In this document: positions 42,540 to 51,250 of the stretch, in pieces
Layout: each line of letters begins with the position of its first letter
Numbering within the stretch: the first letter of the stretch is position 1
Source of the DNA: Rubrivivax sp.
Lineage (GTDB): Bacteria > Pseudomonadota > Gammaproteobacteria > Burkholderiales > Burkholderiaceae_C
DNA: 64,000 bases
Direction: 5' to 3'
Assembly (NCBI GenBank): GCA_016707445.1
Contig: JADJHR010000007.1
Location: 1 to 64,000 of the forward strand
Position numbers and translations under genes: made by a program
The notes under the pieces: model-generated
Told to the model about the DNA's origin: nothing
Seen by the model: only the letters and a program-made list of their open reading frames with translations
The model's database searches: none

Positions 42540-43295
42540 TCAATTGCTCCAGCCGCCGTCGATGACCTGCGTCGTGCCCGTGGTGAAGGCCGATTCATCG
42601 CTGGCCAGATAGACCGCCAGCGCGGCGATTTCTTCCACCCTGCCGATGCGGCCCATGGGCTGACGCGCGACGAACGCGGCCTCAACCTGCTCGAGCGTCT
42701 GGCCGCTGGCCTGAGCCTGAGCGGTGATGCGATCGCGCAGGCTGGGTGACTCGACCGTGCCGGGGCAGATCGCATTGCAGCGCACGCCGCGCGTGATGAA
42801 GTCGGCCGCCACCGCCTTGGTCAGCCCGATCACGGCGGCCTTGGTGGCGCCATAGGCGAAGCGGTTGGGCGCACCCTTGATGCTGCCGGCCACGCTGGCC
42901 ATGTTGATGATCGAACCCTGGCCGCGGGCCAGCATGCCGGGCACGAAGGCCTTGATGGTGCGGAACTGCGAACGCACGTTGAGCGCGAAGGCAAAGTCCC
43001 ATTCGTCCTCGGTGCAATCGAGCACGGTGCCCGCGTGCACGTAGCCGGCGCCGTTGAACAGCACATCCACCGCACCGGCGGCAGCCGCAGCCGCGACGAT
43101 GGCGGCCGGGTCGAGCACATCCAGTCGCTGCACCGACACCCCGGGCTCGGCGGCCAGCGAGGCCAGCAACCCTTCATCGATGTCGGTGGCGATCACGCGC
43201 GCGCCGGCACGCGCGAAAGCCTGCGCCGTCGCGCGGCCGATGCCCTGCCCTGCGGCAGTCACGAAAGCCGTCTTGCCGGCCAGTCTGGATTTCAT
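42540..43295 (-). CDS. SDR-family dehydrogenase (2-keto-3-deoxy-L-fuconate dehydrogenase-like)
   Basis: A 251-residue classical short-chain dehydrogenase with the NAD motif TAAGQGIG (13-20), FNGAGY (80-85), the catalytic Ser in INMASVAGSIKG and Y148/K152 in RFAYGATKAAVIG. The end, FTTGTTQVIDGGWSN, is typical. With the FAH-family gene downstream it probably oxidises a 2-keto-3-deoxy sugar acid. Unlike the SDR at 12.1 kb it has the complete active site. It is first in the minus-strand operon; the 296 nt upstream (to 43591) contain no gene that I can support, only a TACAAT box at 43475-43480 on the plus strand. Confidence 0.9.
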   Translation of the reverse strand: MKSRLAGKTAFVTAAGQGIGRATAQAFARAGARVIATDIDEGLLASLAAEPGVSVQRLDVLDPAAIVAAAAAAGAVDVLFNGAGYVHAGTVLDCTEDEWDFAFALNVRSQFRTIKAFVPGMLARGQGSIINMASVAGSIKGAPNRFAYGATKAAVIGLTKAVAADFITRGVRCNAICPGTVESPSLRDRITAQAQASGQTLEQVEAAFVARQPMGRIGRVEEIAALAVYLASDESAFTTGTTQVIDGGWSN

Positions 43296-43591
43296 GGGCG
43301 TGCTCTGTTGGTGGCGTTGCGGCTGCGCCGGCCACACCATGGGCGCTGGCCATCGCCGCAACTCGGCGCGGCAATGCTAGCGGCCATTGCGGTCTGCAGG
43401 TCAGCCACCCGGACCGCGTCCTCGCCAGGCGGAACTGCCGCCCAGGCCACCGGCAGACGTCAAAGGGTGGCATCTACAATCGCCTGCTGCCGACACGGGA
43501 TCCGCAAAGCTTTGCTCATGCGCCTGCACCTGACCCCAGCGACCTCGTGTTGCCTCGCCCACCCGGGCCGTCACTCTGGATATTGCCATTG

Positions 43592-44098
43592 ATGGACAGG
43601 CGACGGATGATCCTGCGGGGCGTCGGCGCGATGGGGCTGCTGACGTTCGGCACGGCGCATGCGCTCGAAACGCCGACCGCCACCGTGGTCCTGACGATCA
43701 CCGGCCGCGTGCGCAAACCCAACCAGGGCAGCGAGGCGCAGTTCGACATGGCAATGATCGAACACTTGCCACAGGCCAGTTTCACCACGCGTACCCCCTG
43801 GTACGCGCAGCCGCGCCAGTTCACGGGACCGCTGCTGCGTGACGTGCTGCGTGCCGCCGGAGCGCACGGCACGCTGCTGCGCGCACGCGCGCTGAACGAC
43901 TACCGCGTCGACATTCCCTTCGAAGACACACAGCGCTACGACATCGTGGTGGCGCGCTTGCTCGATGGCGCCCCGATGGCGGTGCGCGACCGCGGGCCGC
44001 TGTTCGTCGTCTATCCCTTCGACGCGCAGCCCGAGCTGCGCAATGCCGTTTACTACAGTCGATCGGCATGGCAGCTGAAATCGATCGAGGTGCTTTGA
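43592..44098 (+). CDS. Exported molybdopterin-binding-fold protein without cysteine
   Basis: A 168-residue protein with an N-terminal export signal (DRRRMILRGVGAMGLLTFG, arginine-rich and perhaps Tat) and a fold like the oxidoreductase molybdopterin-binding domain (YedY/sulfite-oxidase core): VVLTITGRVRKPN, FTGPLLRDVLRAAGAHG, DYRVDIPFEDTQRYDIVVAR, PLFVVYPFD and YYSRSAWQLKSIEV. The mature protein contains no cysteine, so the Mo-ligating residue of this family is absent and redox catalysis is unlikely. The next gene, a membrane hybrid kinase, begins 31 nt before its stop. A periplasmic ligand-sensing partner of that kinase is the best guess. Confidence 0.85.
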   Translation: MDRRRMILRGVGAMGLLTFGTAHALETPTATVVLTITGRVRKPNQGSEAQFDMAMIEHLPQASFTTRTPWYAQPRQFTGPLLRDVLRAAGAHGTLLRARALNDYRVDIPFEDTQRYDIVVARLLDGAPMAVRDRGPLFVVYPFDAQPELRNAVYYSRSAWQLKSIEVL

Positions 44099-46371
44099 AC
44101 CCGGCGGCACGGCCGTCCAGGGGCCGTGGCCCCTGGCTGCTGCTGATCGCGGTCGTCTGCGTCCTGGCCCTGCTGGCGGTGCTGCTGCTGCAGCTGCAGC
44201 AGCTCGATCGCCTGAACTCGTCGCTGCACAACGCGAACGAGGTGCGCGTGGTGCAGATGCACCGCCAGGAGACCGAATACCTGCAATTGCGCGAGCAGTG
44301 GCAGCGCGCGCTCGACAGCCGGCTGCCGCTGGACCTGAGGGCACTGACGCTGCGTTATTACATCCTGGTCGGACGTGTGAGCATGCTGCGTGAACACACC
44401 ACGATCCGCCGGCTGGCCATCGACACCACGCCCGAGCTGGACCAGACGCTGGCCCAGGTCGATGCTTTCGTCAAACACGCCGACCCGGTGCTCTCGGACC
44501 CGCTGGCGCCCGCGCAGCGTCGCGCCGCATTGCTGACCCTGCAGCCCGAACTGCTGGCGCTGGGCGAGCCCCTGCATGAGCTGTCGCTGACGGCGTCGCA
44601 CCGGGCCAACACCGAACAGACCGAACGCAACCTGGCGCTCAAGCAATTCACCCGCATCACCTTGGCCCTGACCGGCTTTCTGGCCCTGCTGGTGCTGGCG
44701 TTCGCAGGGCTCAGCCTGCGTCAGATGCGGCAGCTGGGTCGCCGCCATGACACGCTGCAGGCGCTGAGCGCCGATCTGCACGAGGCGCACCGCGCCGCCG
44801 AGGCCGGCAACCAGGCCAAGAGCCATTTTCTGGTCAACATGAGCCACGAGATCCGCACGCCGTTCCAGGGCTTGCTGGGCATGTTGTCGATGCTGCGCGA
44901 CACCGACCTCGACGCGCGCCAGATCGACTACCTGCGCACGGCCACCGAGTCGGCCGACCACCTGCTGGCCGTGCTCAACGACATCCTCGACATGTCGCAG
45001 CTGGAAGCTGGCCGGCTGCAGATCAACCCGGGCCCGGTGATGCTGCGCACGCTGCTGCAGGATGTCGAGTCGCTGATGCGGCCGCAGGCCTCGGCGCGCA
45101 ACCTGGCGCTGCACGTCAGCATCGACCCGGCAGTGCCCGAGCGCGCAAGACTGGACGCCACACGGGTCAAGCAGGTGCTGTTCAACCTGCTGTCGAACGC
45201 GATCAAGTTCTCGCGCCGCGGCGAAGTCGAGCTCGAGCTGCAGGTTCGACCTGTCGCGGGTGGCGGCGAACAGCTGCTGTTCATCGTCACCGACACCGGC
45301 ATGGGCATGGACAGCGAGATGCTGACCCGATTGTTCAACCGCTACGAGCGTGGGCAGACGACGGCAAACCCTGAACACCATGCGGTGGGTGGCAACGGCC
45401 TGGGCCTGGAGATCTCGCGCAGCCTGGCACGGTTGATGGGCGGCGACCTGCAGGTCAGCAGCCAGCCCGGCCAGGGCAGCCGTTTCAGCTTCAGCGTGCC
45501 GCTGCAGCTGGCGCCAGAGGGCGATCGAATCAGCCCGCCGCGCGACTTCGATGGCGTGACTGCGCTGCAGCTCGAGGTGCTGGTGGCCGAAGATCATCCG
45601 GTCAATCGCGAGGTGCTGGCCGCCCTGCTCGAAAGCATGGGGCACCGCGCTCTGTTCGTGCCCAACGGTGACGACGCCGTCGCCGCCGTGCAGCGACAGC
45701 GCTTCGACCTGGTGCTGATGGACCTGCACATGCCGGGGCTGGACGGCATCGAGGCCACGCGACAGATCCGCAATCTGGCTGACCGTGCCGCGGCCACGGT
45801 TCCGATCGTCGCACTGACCGCCGACGCCTTCACCGACACGCGTGAACGCTGCCTGATCGCAGGCATGAACAGCTTCCTCAGCAAGCCGGTCAGCCGTGAG
45901 AAGCTGGGCGCGCTGATGCGCCAGCTGTTCGGCAGCGGCGCCGGCATCGAGCCCGAAGTCCTGGGCCATGCGGCATCGACGCGCCCTGAGCTCAACGACC
46001 CCGACGCGGTGCCCCTGATCGACAGCGCCGCGGTGGCGCGCACACTGCAGGTTTTGACGGCCCAGCAATACGCCAGCATGCTGGCGATGTACCTGGACCA
46101 GGCGCCGGCCACGGTCGACCGCCTGCGCAAGGCAGTGCGTGACGCACAGCCGCAGGAACTGGGCGTGCATGCCCACGCCAGTCGCGGCGCGGCGCTGAAC
46201 CTCGGCCTGTCGGCACTGGCGGCCACCGCCGAGGTGCTGCAAAACGGTGCCGCCCATCTGCCGGCGCACGAGGTGGCGCGGCTGGTTCAACGCTTCGACG
46301 ATCTGCTCACCAGCACGCGCGTGGCGGCCGAACAGGCCGGGTTGCTGAACAGCGCGGTCGGCGTGCGCTGA
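44068..46371 (+). CDS. Hybrid sensor histidine kinase with receiver and Hpt domains
   Basis: A 767-residue membrane kinase. Helix one (about 22-42) and helix two (about 193-213) flank a 150-residue helical periplasmic region. HisKA has FLVNMSHEIRTPFQGLLG (H260); HATPase_c has VLFNLLSNAIKFSR, DTGMGMDSEML and GNGLGLEISRSLA. The receiver has VAEDHPVNREVL and D552 in LVLMDLHMPGLDG, with the lysine in FLSKPVSREK. A C-terminal Hpt domain (about 650-760) shows HAHASRGAALNLG, where the usual lysine after the histidine is arginine. It overlaps the cysteine-free molybdopterin-fold gene by 31 nt. No DNA-binding partner is adjacent, so its output goes elsewhere. Confidence 0.92.
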   Translation: MAAEIDRGALNPAARPSRGRGPWLLLIAVVCVLALLAVLLLQLQQLDRLNSSLHNANEVRVVQMHRQETEYLQLREQWQRALDSRLPLDLRALTLRYYILVGRVSMLREHTTIRRLAIDTTPELDQTLAQVDAFVKHADPVLSDPLAPAQRRAALLTLQPELLALGEPLHELSLTASHRANTEQTERNLALKQFTRITLALTGFLALLVLAFAGLSLRQMRQLGRRHDTLQALSADLHEAHRAAEAGNQAKSHFLVNMSHEIRTPFQGLLGMLSMLRDTDLDARQIDYLRTATESADHLLAVLNDILDMSQLEAGRLQINPGPVMLRTLLQDVESLMRPQASARNLALHVSIDPAVPERARLDATRVKQVLFNLLSNAIKFSRRGEVELELQVRPVAGGGEQLLFIVTDTGMGMDSEMLTRLFNRYERGQTTANPEHHAVGGNGLGLEISRSLARLMGGDLQVSSQPGQGSRFSFSVPLQLAPEGDRISPPRDFDGVTALQLEVLVAEDHPVNREVLAALLESMGHRALFVPNGDDAVAAVQRQRFDLVLMDLHMPGLDGIEATRQIRNLADRAAATVPIVALTADAFTDTRERCLIAGMNSFLSKPVSREKLGALMRQLFGSGAGIEPEVLGHAASTRPELNDPDAVPLIDSAAVARTLQVLTAQQYASMLAMYLDQAPATVDRLRKAVRDAQPQELGVHAHASRGAALNLGLSALAATAEVLQNGAAHLPAHEVARLVQRFDDLLTSTRVAAEQAGLLNSAVGVR

Positions 46372-47448
46372 TCAGACGATCACCGGCTCGGGCTCGAGCC
46401 GGATGCCGAAGCGGCCGTAGACGCTTTCCTGGATCGCCCGCGCCAGCGTCACCACCTCGGCGCCGCTGGCGCCGCCTCGATTGACCAGCACCAGGGCCTG
46501 GCGCTCGTAGACGGCGGCCCGCCCCACGCTCTTGCCCTTCCAGCCGCAGGCGTCGATCAACCAGCCGGCGGCCAGTTTCACCGTGCCGTCGGGCATGGGG
46601 TAGTGCACGATTTCGGGATCACGACCGATGATGTCCTTGCACTGCTCGGCGCTGACGATCGGGTTCTTGAAGAAGCTGCCGGCATTGCCGATGCGCGCCG
46701 GGTCGGGCAGCTTGGCGCGCCGGATCGCGCACACCCATTCGAAGATCGTGCGCGCGTCGGGGCTGGAATCTCCGGTCTCGGCCATGCGCCGCTGCAGGTC
46801 CAGATAGCCCAGCACAGGCTGCCAGGGCCGCGGCAGTCGCAGCCGCACGCGCGTGATCAGGCTCTTGCCGGCCAGCCCGCCGAAGCCGCCTTGCTTGAAG
46901 ATGCTGTCGCGGTAACCGAAGTTGCAGGCGCGGGCGTCCAGCGTCACGCTGCGCCCGGTGACGAGGTCGACCGCGTCCAGCGATTCGAAGCGGTCTTTCA
47001 GTTCCAGCCCATAGGCACCGATGTTCTGCACCGGCGCGGCGCCCACCGTGCCGGGGATCAGCGCCAGGTTCTCCAATCCCGGCCAGCCCTGGTCGAGCGT
47101 CCAGGCCACCAGCTCATGCCAGTTCTCGCCGGCACCCGACTCGATGATCCAGGCGTCGTCATGCTCGGCCAGCAGGCGCCGGCCGGCAACCTCGACCCGC
47201 AGCACCACGGCCTGCGGGTCACGGCTGAGGATCAGGTTGCTGCCACCGCCCAGCACCAGTTTGGCGGCGCGTCCATGTTCGGGATGCCCCAGCAGGCGCC
47301 GCACGTCGGCATCGCTTCGCACGTGAACCAGCGTGTGCGCGACGGCCGGCAGGCCGAAGCTGTTGTAAGGCCGAAGGCTGACGTCCTGCTCGATCGCCAG
47401 CGACGCCCCGGGCGCTGGAGGTGTGGTGGGTGCAGGAAGCATGACCAT
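46372..47448 (-). CDS. murB: UDP-N-acetylenolpyruvoylglucosamine reductase MurB
   Basis: A 358-residue FAD enzyme making UDP-MurNAc, the second committed step of peptidoglycan synthesis. FAD-binding segments LVLGGGSNLILSRD and LALIPGTVGAAPVQNIGAYG are clear. The catalytic serine is in RIGNAGSFFKNPIVS, and the family tyrosine is in CNFGYRDSIFK. It is of the type I (E. coli-like) length. Two ATGs, 47448 and 47442, are both usable. It diverges from yajQ across 85 nt. It ends directly at the kinase gene stop (1 nt apart, convergent). Confidence 0.95.
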   Translation of the reverse strand: MVMLPAPTTPPAPGASLAIEQDVSLRPYNSFGLPAVAHTLVHVRSDADVRRLLGHPEHGRAAKLVLGGGSNLILSRDPQAVVLRVEVAGRRLLAEHDDAWIIESGAGENWHELVAWTLDQGWPGLENLALIPGTVGAAPVQNIGAYGLELKDRFESLDAVDLVTGRSVTLDARACNFGYRDSIFKQGGFGGLAGKSLITRVRLRLPRPWQPVLGYLDLQRRMAETGDSSPDARTIFEWVCAIRRAKLPDPARIGNAGSFFKNPIVSAEQCKDIIGRDPEIVHYPMPDGTVKLAAGWLIDACGWKGKSVGRAAVYERQALVLVNRGGASGAEVVTLARAIQESVYGRFGIRLEPEPVIV

Positions 47449-47491
47449 GGCCTCATTCTGATCGATGGTCCCGATGACCCGGCTTGCGCGA

Positions 47492-47531
47492 CGTGGCAGA
47501 ATTTTGGCCCCTTCCCTGGTACCCTGCCACG
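47492..47531 (+). promoter_or_regulatory. Inverted repeat in the murB-yajQ gap
   Basis: CGTGGCAG (47492-47499) and CTGCCACG (47524-47531) are perfect 8-bp arms separated by 24 nt. The right arm ends 2 nt before the yajQ ATG, where a ribosome-binding site would be expected, and no purine-rich Shine-Dalgarno is visible. It could be a stem-loop masking the start, or a two-site operator in this divergent region. Confidence 0.45.
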
Positions 47532-47533
47532 CC

Positions 47534-48037
47534 ATGCCCAGCTTCGACACCGTCCTCGAACCCAACCTCGTCGAAGTGCGCAATGCGGTCGACCAGGCCA
47601 ACAAGGAAATCGGCACCCGCTTCGACTTCAAGGGCTCGAGCGCCAAGGTCGAATTGATCGACACCAGTGCCAAGCAGCGTGAGCTGATGCTGCACGCCGA
47701 CAGCGACTTCCAGCTCGAACAGGTGCGCGACGTGCTGCTGGGCCGATTGAGCAAACGCTCGGTCGACATCCGCTTTCTGGACCTGAGCAGCAAGCCGCAG
47801 AAGATGGGTGGTGACAAGCTGCGCCTGACGGTGGCGCTGAAATGCGGCATCGATGCCGAAACCGGCAAGAAGATCCAGACCGCGCTGAAGGCCAGCAAGC
47901 TGAAGGTGCAGGGCGCGATCCAGGGCGACGCGGTGCGCGTGTCCGGAGCCAAGCGCGACGACCTGCAAGGCGCCATGGCCCTGCTGCGTCAGGAAGTGGC
48001 CGACTTGCCACTGAGCTTCGACAACTTCCGCGACTGA
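47534..48037 (+). CDS. yajQ: YajQ-family nucleotide/c-di-GMP-binding protein
   Basis: A 167-residue protein with two ferredoxin-like half-domains. The start, PSFDTVLEPNLVEVRNAVDQ, and FDFKGSSAKVEL, then KCGIDAETGKKIQTALKASK, match YajQ (163 residues in E. coli). Members bind c-di-GMP or other nucleotides and modulate transcription factors in some pathogens. The gene is close to other c-di-GMP-related genes only in the broad sense (an HD-GYP gene 13 kb away). It is divergent from murB and followed after 18 nt by a retropepsin-like protease gene. Confidence 0.94.
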   Translation: MPSFDTVLEPNLVEVRNAVDQANKEIGTRFDFKGSSAKVELIDTSAKQRELMLHADSDFQLEQVRDVLLGRLSKRSVDIRFLDLSSKPQKMGGDKLRLTVALKCGIDAETGKKIQTALKASKLKVQGAIQGDAVRVSGAKRDDLQGAMALLRQEVADLPLSFDNFRD

Positions 48038-48055
48038 ATCCGGGGCGGCGTCACC

Positions 48056-48733
48056 ATGCAGCGTCGCGCCCTCTTGTTGTCGACCGTGGCGCTGCAGCTG
48101 CCGACAGCCGCCCGCGCACAGGCTCAGCCCACGTTGGCGGGCCCCGTGCGCCAGGTCCAATTGGCCGGGGTGATGGGCACTCGCGCAATGTTGGTGTTCG
48201 ACGGCCAGCCCCAGCTGATGGTCGTGGGCGACAGCGCCCGCGGTGTGCGCCTGGTGTCGCTGCAAGCCGAGGTGGCCGTGATCGACCGAGATGGCGCCAC
48301 GCTCAGCCTGCGCCTGGGCGCATCCCCGGTGGCGGTGGGCGCTGGCCTGGCCAGGGCCGGTGCCTCACGCGAGATCGTGCTCACGGCCGGCCCGGGCGGA
48401 CACTTCATCACCAGCGGCGCGATCAACGGCAGGGCCGTCAGCTTCATGGTCGACACCGGCGCCACCGCGATCGCGATGAGCCAGTCCGAGGCCTCGCGCA
48501 TCGGGCTCGACCTGCGCAACGGTCAGCGGGCCCTGGGCAACACTGCCAACGGCGCGGTGCCGTTGGTCATGCTGACGCTGACCCGCGTGCGCGTCGGCGA
48601 GATCGAAGTCGCCAACGTGCAGTCGGTGGTGATGCCGGCACAGATGCCGTATGTGCTGCTGGGCAACAGCTTTCTCTCGCGCTTCCAGATGCGGCGCGAG
48701 AACGACGTGATGCGGCTCGAACTGCGGCGCTGA
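48056..48733 (+). CDS. Exported retropepsin-like aspartic protease (TIGR02281-type)
   Basis: A 225-residue protein with a signal peptide (QRRALLLSTVALQLPTAARA) and a single retropepsin-like domain in its C-terminal half. The catalytic loop is FMVDTGATAIAMS, and the second conserved stretch is PYVLLGNSFLSRFQMRR. Such clan AA proteases act as dimers, like retroviral proteases, and are common in alpha- and betaproteobacteria; their targets are unknown. The N-terminal about 100 residues form an extra domain of unknown role. It follows yajQ closely and may share its transcript. Confidence 0.87.
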   Translation: MQRRALLLSTVALQLPTAARAQAQPTLAGPVRQVQLAGVMGTRAMLVFDGQPQLMVVGDSARGVRLVSLQAEVAVIDRDGATLSLRLGASPVAVGAGLARAGASREIVLTAGPGGHFITSGAINGRAVSFMVDTGATAIAMSQSEASRIGLDLRNGQRALGNTANGAVPLVMLTLTRVRVGEIEVANVQSVVMPAQMPYVLLGNSFLSRFQMRRENDVMRLELRR

Positions 48734-48743
48734 AGGCCCGGCG

Positions 48744-49961
48744 TCACGGCGGCGGCCGCGCCAGGGCAAAGGCGACGGCGGCGGCCAAGCCCAGCCCCGC
48801 CAGCAACAGCATCACCGCGGTGTAGCCCGGCACCAGCAGCAGCAGCCAGGCCACGCTGACCGGCGCGGCCGCACGCGCGATCAGCGCCACCGCCGACATC
48901 GCGCCGCCGATGCGACCGATGTGGGCGCGCCCGAAGTACTCGGGCACCAGGCCGCCGCGCACGATCGTCACCATGCCATTGACAAGCCCGAACAGCACGG
49001 CAAACAGCATCAACGGCGCCAGGCTGGCGCCGAGCGCAAAGATCAGCAGTGCCAGCGGCAGGCCGAGCATCACCAGCAAGCCGACACGGTGCAGCCGCAG
49101 GCCGCGGCCGCCCCAGGCGTAGAGCAAACGGCCGGCCACCTGCGCCGGGCCGATCCACATCACCACGGCCACCGCCTGCGCTTCGCTCATGCCCTTGGAT
49201 TCGAAGGCCGGCATCACATGGGCCCACAGCGCGGCGGCGGCAAAGGCGTAGAGCGTGAACGCATTGGTCAGATGCCAGAAGGCCGGCTGACGCAGCGCCG
49301 CGTGCAGCGTGGCGTCAAGCTGCCCGTCGTGCTGGCGCGGTGTCGCCACCAGCGCCGGGCCACGCAGCAGCCAGGCATGCAGCGGTGCCACCACCAGGCC
49401 CAGCAGCGCCGCCAGCACCCACAGGGCACCGCGCCAGCCTAGGGTATTGACCAGCGCCACCGCCGCCGGGAACGACAGCGTGCTGGCAAAGCCGGCCACC
49501 AGCGTGAGCGTGGTGATGCCTTCGCGAAAGCGGGTCGGGTAGCGCTTGGTCAGCAAGGTGAAGGCCGGCTCGTACAGCGTCATCGCCATCGCGCCGCCGG
49601 CCAAGGCCAGCGCCAGGTACAGCATCCAGGGCTGCGAGGCGACGGCCCACAGCATGCAGGCCACGGCCCCCAGCAGCGAGCCCAGCGTCATCACGCGCCG
49701 GCCCAGGCCGCGGTCGATGGCGGCGCCGACCGCGTAGTTGCTCAATCCCAGCACCAGCAAGCCCACCGTGTAGGCGCCCATCAGCGTCGTCTTGGGCCAG
49801 CCGAGCTCGCGCTGCATCGGCAGCACGAAGGACGAGAACGCGTAGTACAGGATCGCCCAGCTGATGATCTGGCCGAAGGCCAGGCCGGCCACCACGGTGC
49901 GATAGCTCAGCGGCCCTTCGTCGGTGCCGGCGACCCTTTCTCCTCCTTGCATCGCCTGCAT
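48744..49961 (-). CDS. MFS transporter
   Basis: A 405-residue protein with twelve predicted membrane helices and a polar central loop (about 195-215), typical of the major facilitator superfamily. Motifs include GLLVLGLSNYAVGAAIDRGL after helix 2 (a loose motif A) and LVPEYFGRAHIGRIGGAMSA in the second half, which recalls monocarboxylate or oxalate/formate antiporter relatives. Substrate is unknown. The start is uncertain: ATG 49961 or 49952. It diverges from a PimC/PimD-like dehydrogenase operon, so transport of a dicarboxylate or its precursor is an attractive but unproven role. Confidence 0.88.
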   Translation of the reverse strand: MQAMQGGERVAGTDEGPLSYRTVVAGLAFGQIISWAILYYAFSSFVLPMQRELGWPKTTLMGAYTVGLLVLGLSNYAVGAAIDRGLGRRVMTLGSLLGAVACMLWAVASQPWMLYLALALAGGAMAMTLYEPAFTLLTKRYPTRFREGITTLTLVAGFASTLSFPAAVALVNTLGWRGALWVLAALLGLVVAPLHAWLLRGPALVATPRQHDGQLDATLHAALRQPAFWHLTNAFTLYAFAAAALWAHVMPAFESKGMSEAQAVAVVMWIGPAQVAGRLLYAWGGRGLRLHRVGLLVMLGLPLALLIFALGASLAPLMLFAVLFGLVNGMVTIVRGGLVPEYFGRAHIGRIGGAMSAVALIARAAAPVSVAWLLLLVPGYTAVMLLLAGLGLAAAVAFALARPPP

Positions 49962-49999
49962 TATCCGGGCGCGCCTTGTCACGCCTGGGACGGGAAAAT

Positions 50000-50019
50000 C
50001 GAACGATCGTGCGGATAAT
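50000..50019 (+). promoter_or_regulatory. Candidate operator/-10 in the MFS-dehydrogenase gap
   Basis: ACGATCGT (50003-50010) is a perfect palindrome, extended with one mismatch to CGAACGATCGTGCG (50000-50013), and is followed at once by GATAAT (50014-50019), a good -10 box, 45 nt before the dehydrogenase start. No convincing -35 is visible, as expected for an activated or repressed promoter. A TetR-type site is possible. Confidence 0.35.
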
Positions 50020-50063
50020 GCGAGGCTGAGGTCGGGCCCGGCCCGACACCCTGGAGACCTGCG

Positions 50064-51245
50064 ATGGACCTGAACTTCACCGCCGAAGAACTCGAATTCC
50101 GGCGCGACATCCGCCAGTGGGTGGCGGCCAACCTGCCCAAGGACATCAGCCACAAGGTGCACAACGCCTGGCGGCTCTCGCGTGACGACATGCAGCGCTG
50201 GGCCAAGATCCTGGGCAAGAAGGGGTGGCTGGGCTGGGGCTGGCCGCAGAAGTTCGGTGGCCCTGGCTGGAACGCGGTGCAGAAGCACCTGTTCGAAGAA
50301 GAATGTGCGCTTGCCGGCGCGCCGCGTGTCGTGCCTTTCGGCCCGGTGATGGTGGCACCGGTGATCATGGCCTTCGGCAGCCCCGAGCAACAAAGGCGCT
50401 TCTTGCCCGGCATTGCCAGCGGCGAAGTCTGGTGGAGCCAGGGCTACAGCGAACCCGGCGCCGGGTCCGACCTGGCCGGCCTGAAGACGCGTGCCGAACG
50501 ACAGGGCGACAAGTACATCGTGAATGGCCAGAAGGCCTGGACCACCTTGGGTCAATACGGCGAATGGATCTTCTGCCTGGTGCGCACCAGCACCGAAGGC
50601 AAGCCACAGACCGGCATCAGCTTCTTGCTGATCGACATGAAGAGCCCGGGCGTCACGGTGCGGCCGATCGTGCTGCTTGACGGCGAACCCGAGGTCAACG
50701 AGGTGTTCTTCGACAACGTCGAGGTGCCGGCCGAGAACCTGATCGGCGAAGAGAACAAGGGCTGGACCTACGCCAAGCATCTGCTCAGCCACGAAAGAAC
50801 CAACATCGCCGACGTCAACCGCGCCAAGCGCGAGCTCGAACGCCTGAAGCGCATCACCAAGTCAGAAGGCCTGTGGGACGACCAGCGCTTCCGCGACCAG
50901 GTGGCCTTGCTCGAGGTCGAGATCGTTGCGCTCGAAATGATGGTGCTGCGCGTGCTGTCGGCCGAGAAGAGCGGCAAGCAGAGCCTGGACGTGGCGGGCC
51001 TGCTGAAGATCCGCGGCAGCGAGATCCAGCAGCGCTACAGCGAACTGATGATGCTGGCCGCGGGCCCCTATGCCCGCCCCTTCGTCTATGAGGCGATGGA
51101 GGCCGGCTGGCAGGGCGACCATGTCGGTGCCGCGCACAACGCACCGCTGGCCGGCACCTACTTCAACATGCGCAAGACCACCATCTACGGCGGCAGCAAC
51201 GAAGTGCAGCGCAACATCGTGTCGCAAGTCGTGCTCGGGAGCTGA
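50064..51245 (+). CDS. Acyl-CoA dehydrogenase, pimeloyl-CoA dehydrogenase large-subunit (PimC)-like
   Basis: A 393-residue flavin acyl-CoA dehydrogenase. It has the N-terminal helical pattern FTAEELEFRRDIRQWVAANL, SQGYSEPGAGSDLAGLKTRA (FAD/substrate loop), VNGQKAWTTLGQYGEWIF and the C-terminal RKTTIYGGSNEVQRNIV. The tryptophan-rich segment GWLGWGWPQKFGGPGW is typical of PimC-like and steroid-degradation dehydrogenases. Such proteins form heteromers with a second ACAD, and that partner follows after 5 nt. GGAGA lies 8 nt before the start. The physiological acyl-CoA (dicarboxylyl or aromatic-derived) is not determined by sequence. Confidence 0.92.
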   Translation: MDLNFTAEELEFRRDIRQWVAANLPKDISHKVHNAWRLSRDDMQRWAKILGKKGWLGWGWPQKFGGPGWNAVQKHLFEEECALAGAPRVVPFGPVMVAPVIMAFGSPEQQRRFLPGIASGEVWWSQGYSEPGAGSDLAGLKTRAERQGDKYIVNGQKAWTTLGQYGEWIFCLVRTSTEGKPQTGISFLLIDMKSPGVTVRPIVLLDGEPEVNEVFFDNVEVPAENLIGEENKGWTYAKHLLSHERTNIADVNRAKRELERLKRITKSEGLWDDQRFRDQVALLEVEIVALEMMVLRVLSAEKSGKQSLDVAGLLKIRGSEIQQRYSELMMLAAGPYARPFVYEAMEAGWQGDHVGAAHNAPLAGTYFNMRKTTIYGGSNEVQRNIVSQVVLGS

Positions 51246-51250
51246 ACACC

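Noticed and set aside
44053..46290. Long minus-strand frame (745 codons) opposite the hybrid kinase
   Set aside because: Shadow of the kinase coding frame, composition dominated by Gln, His and Arg, no start context.
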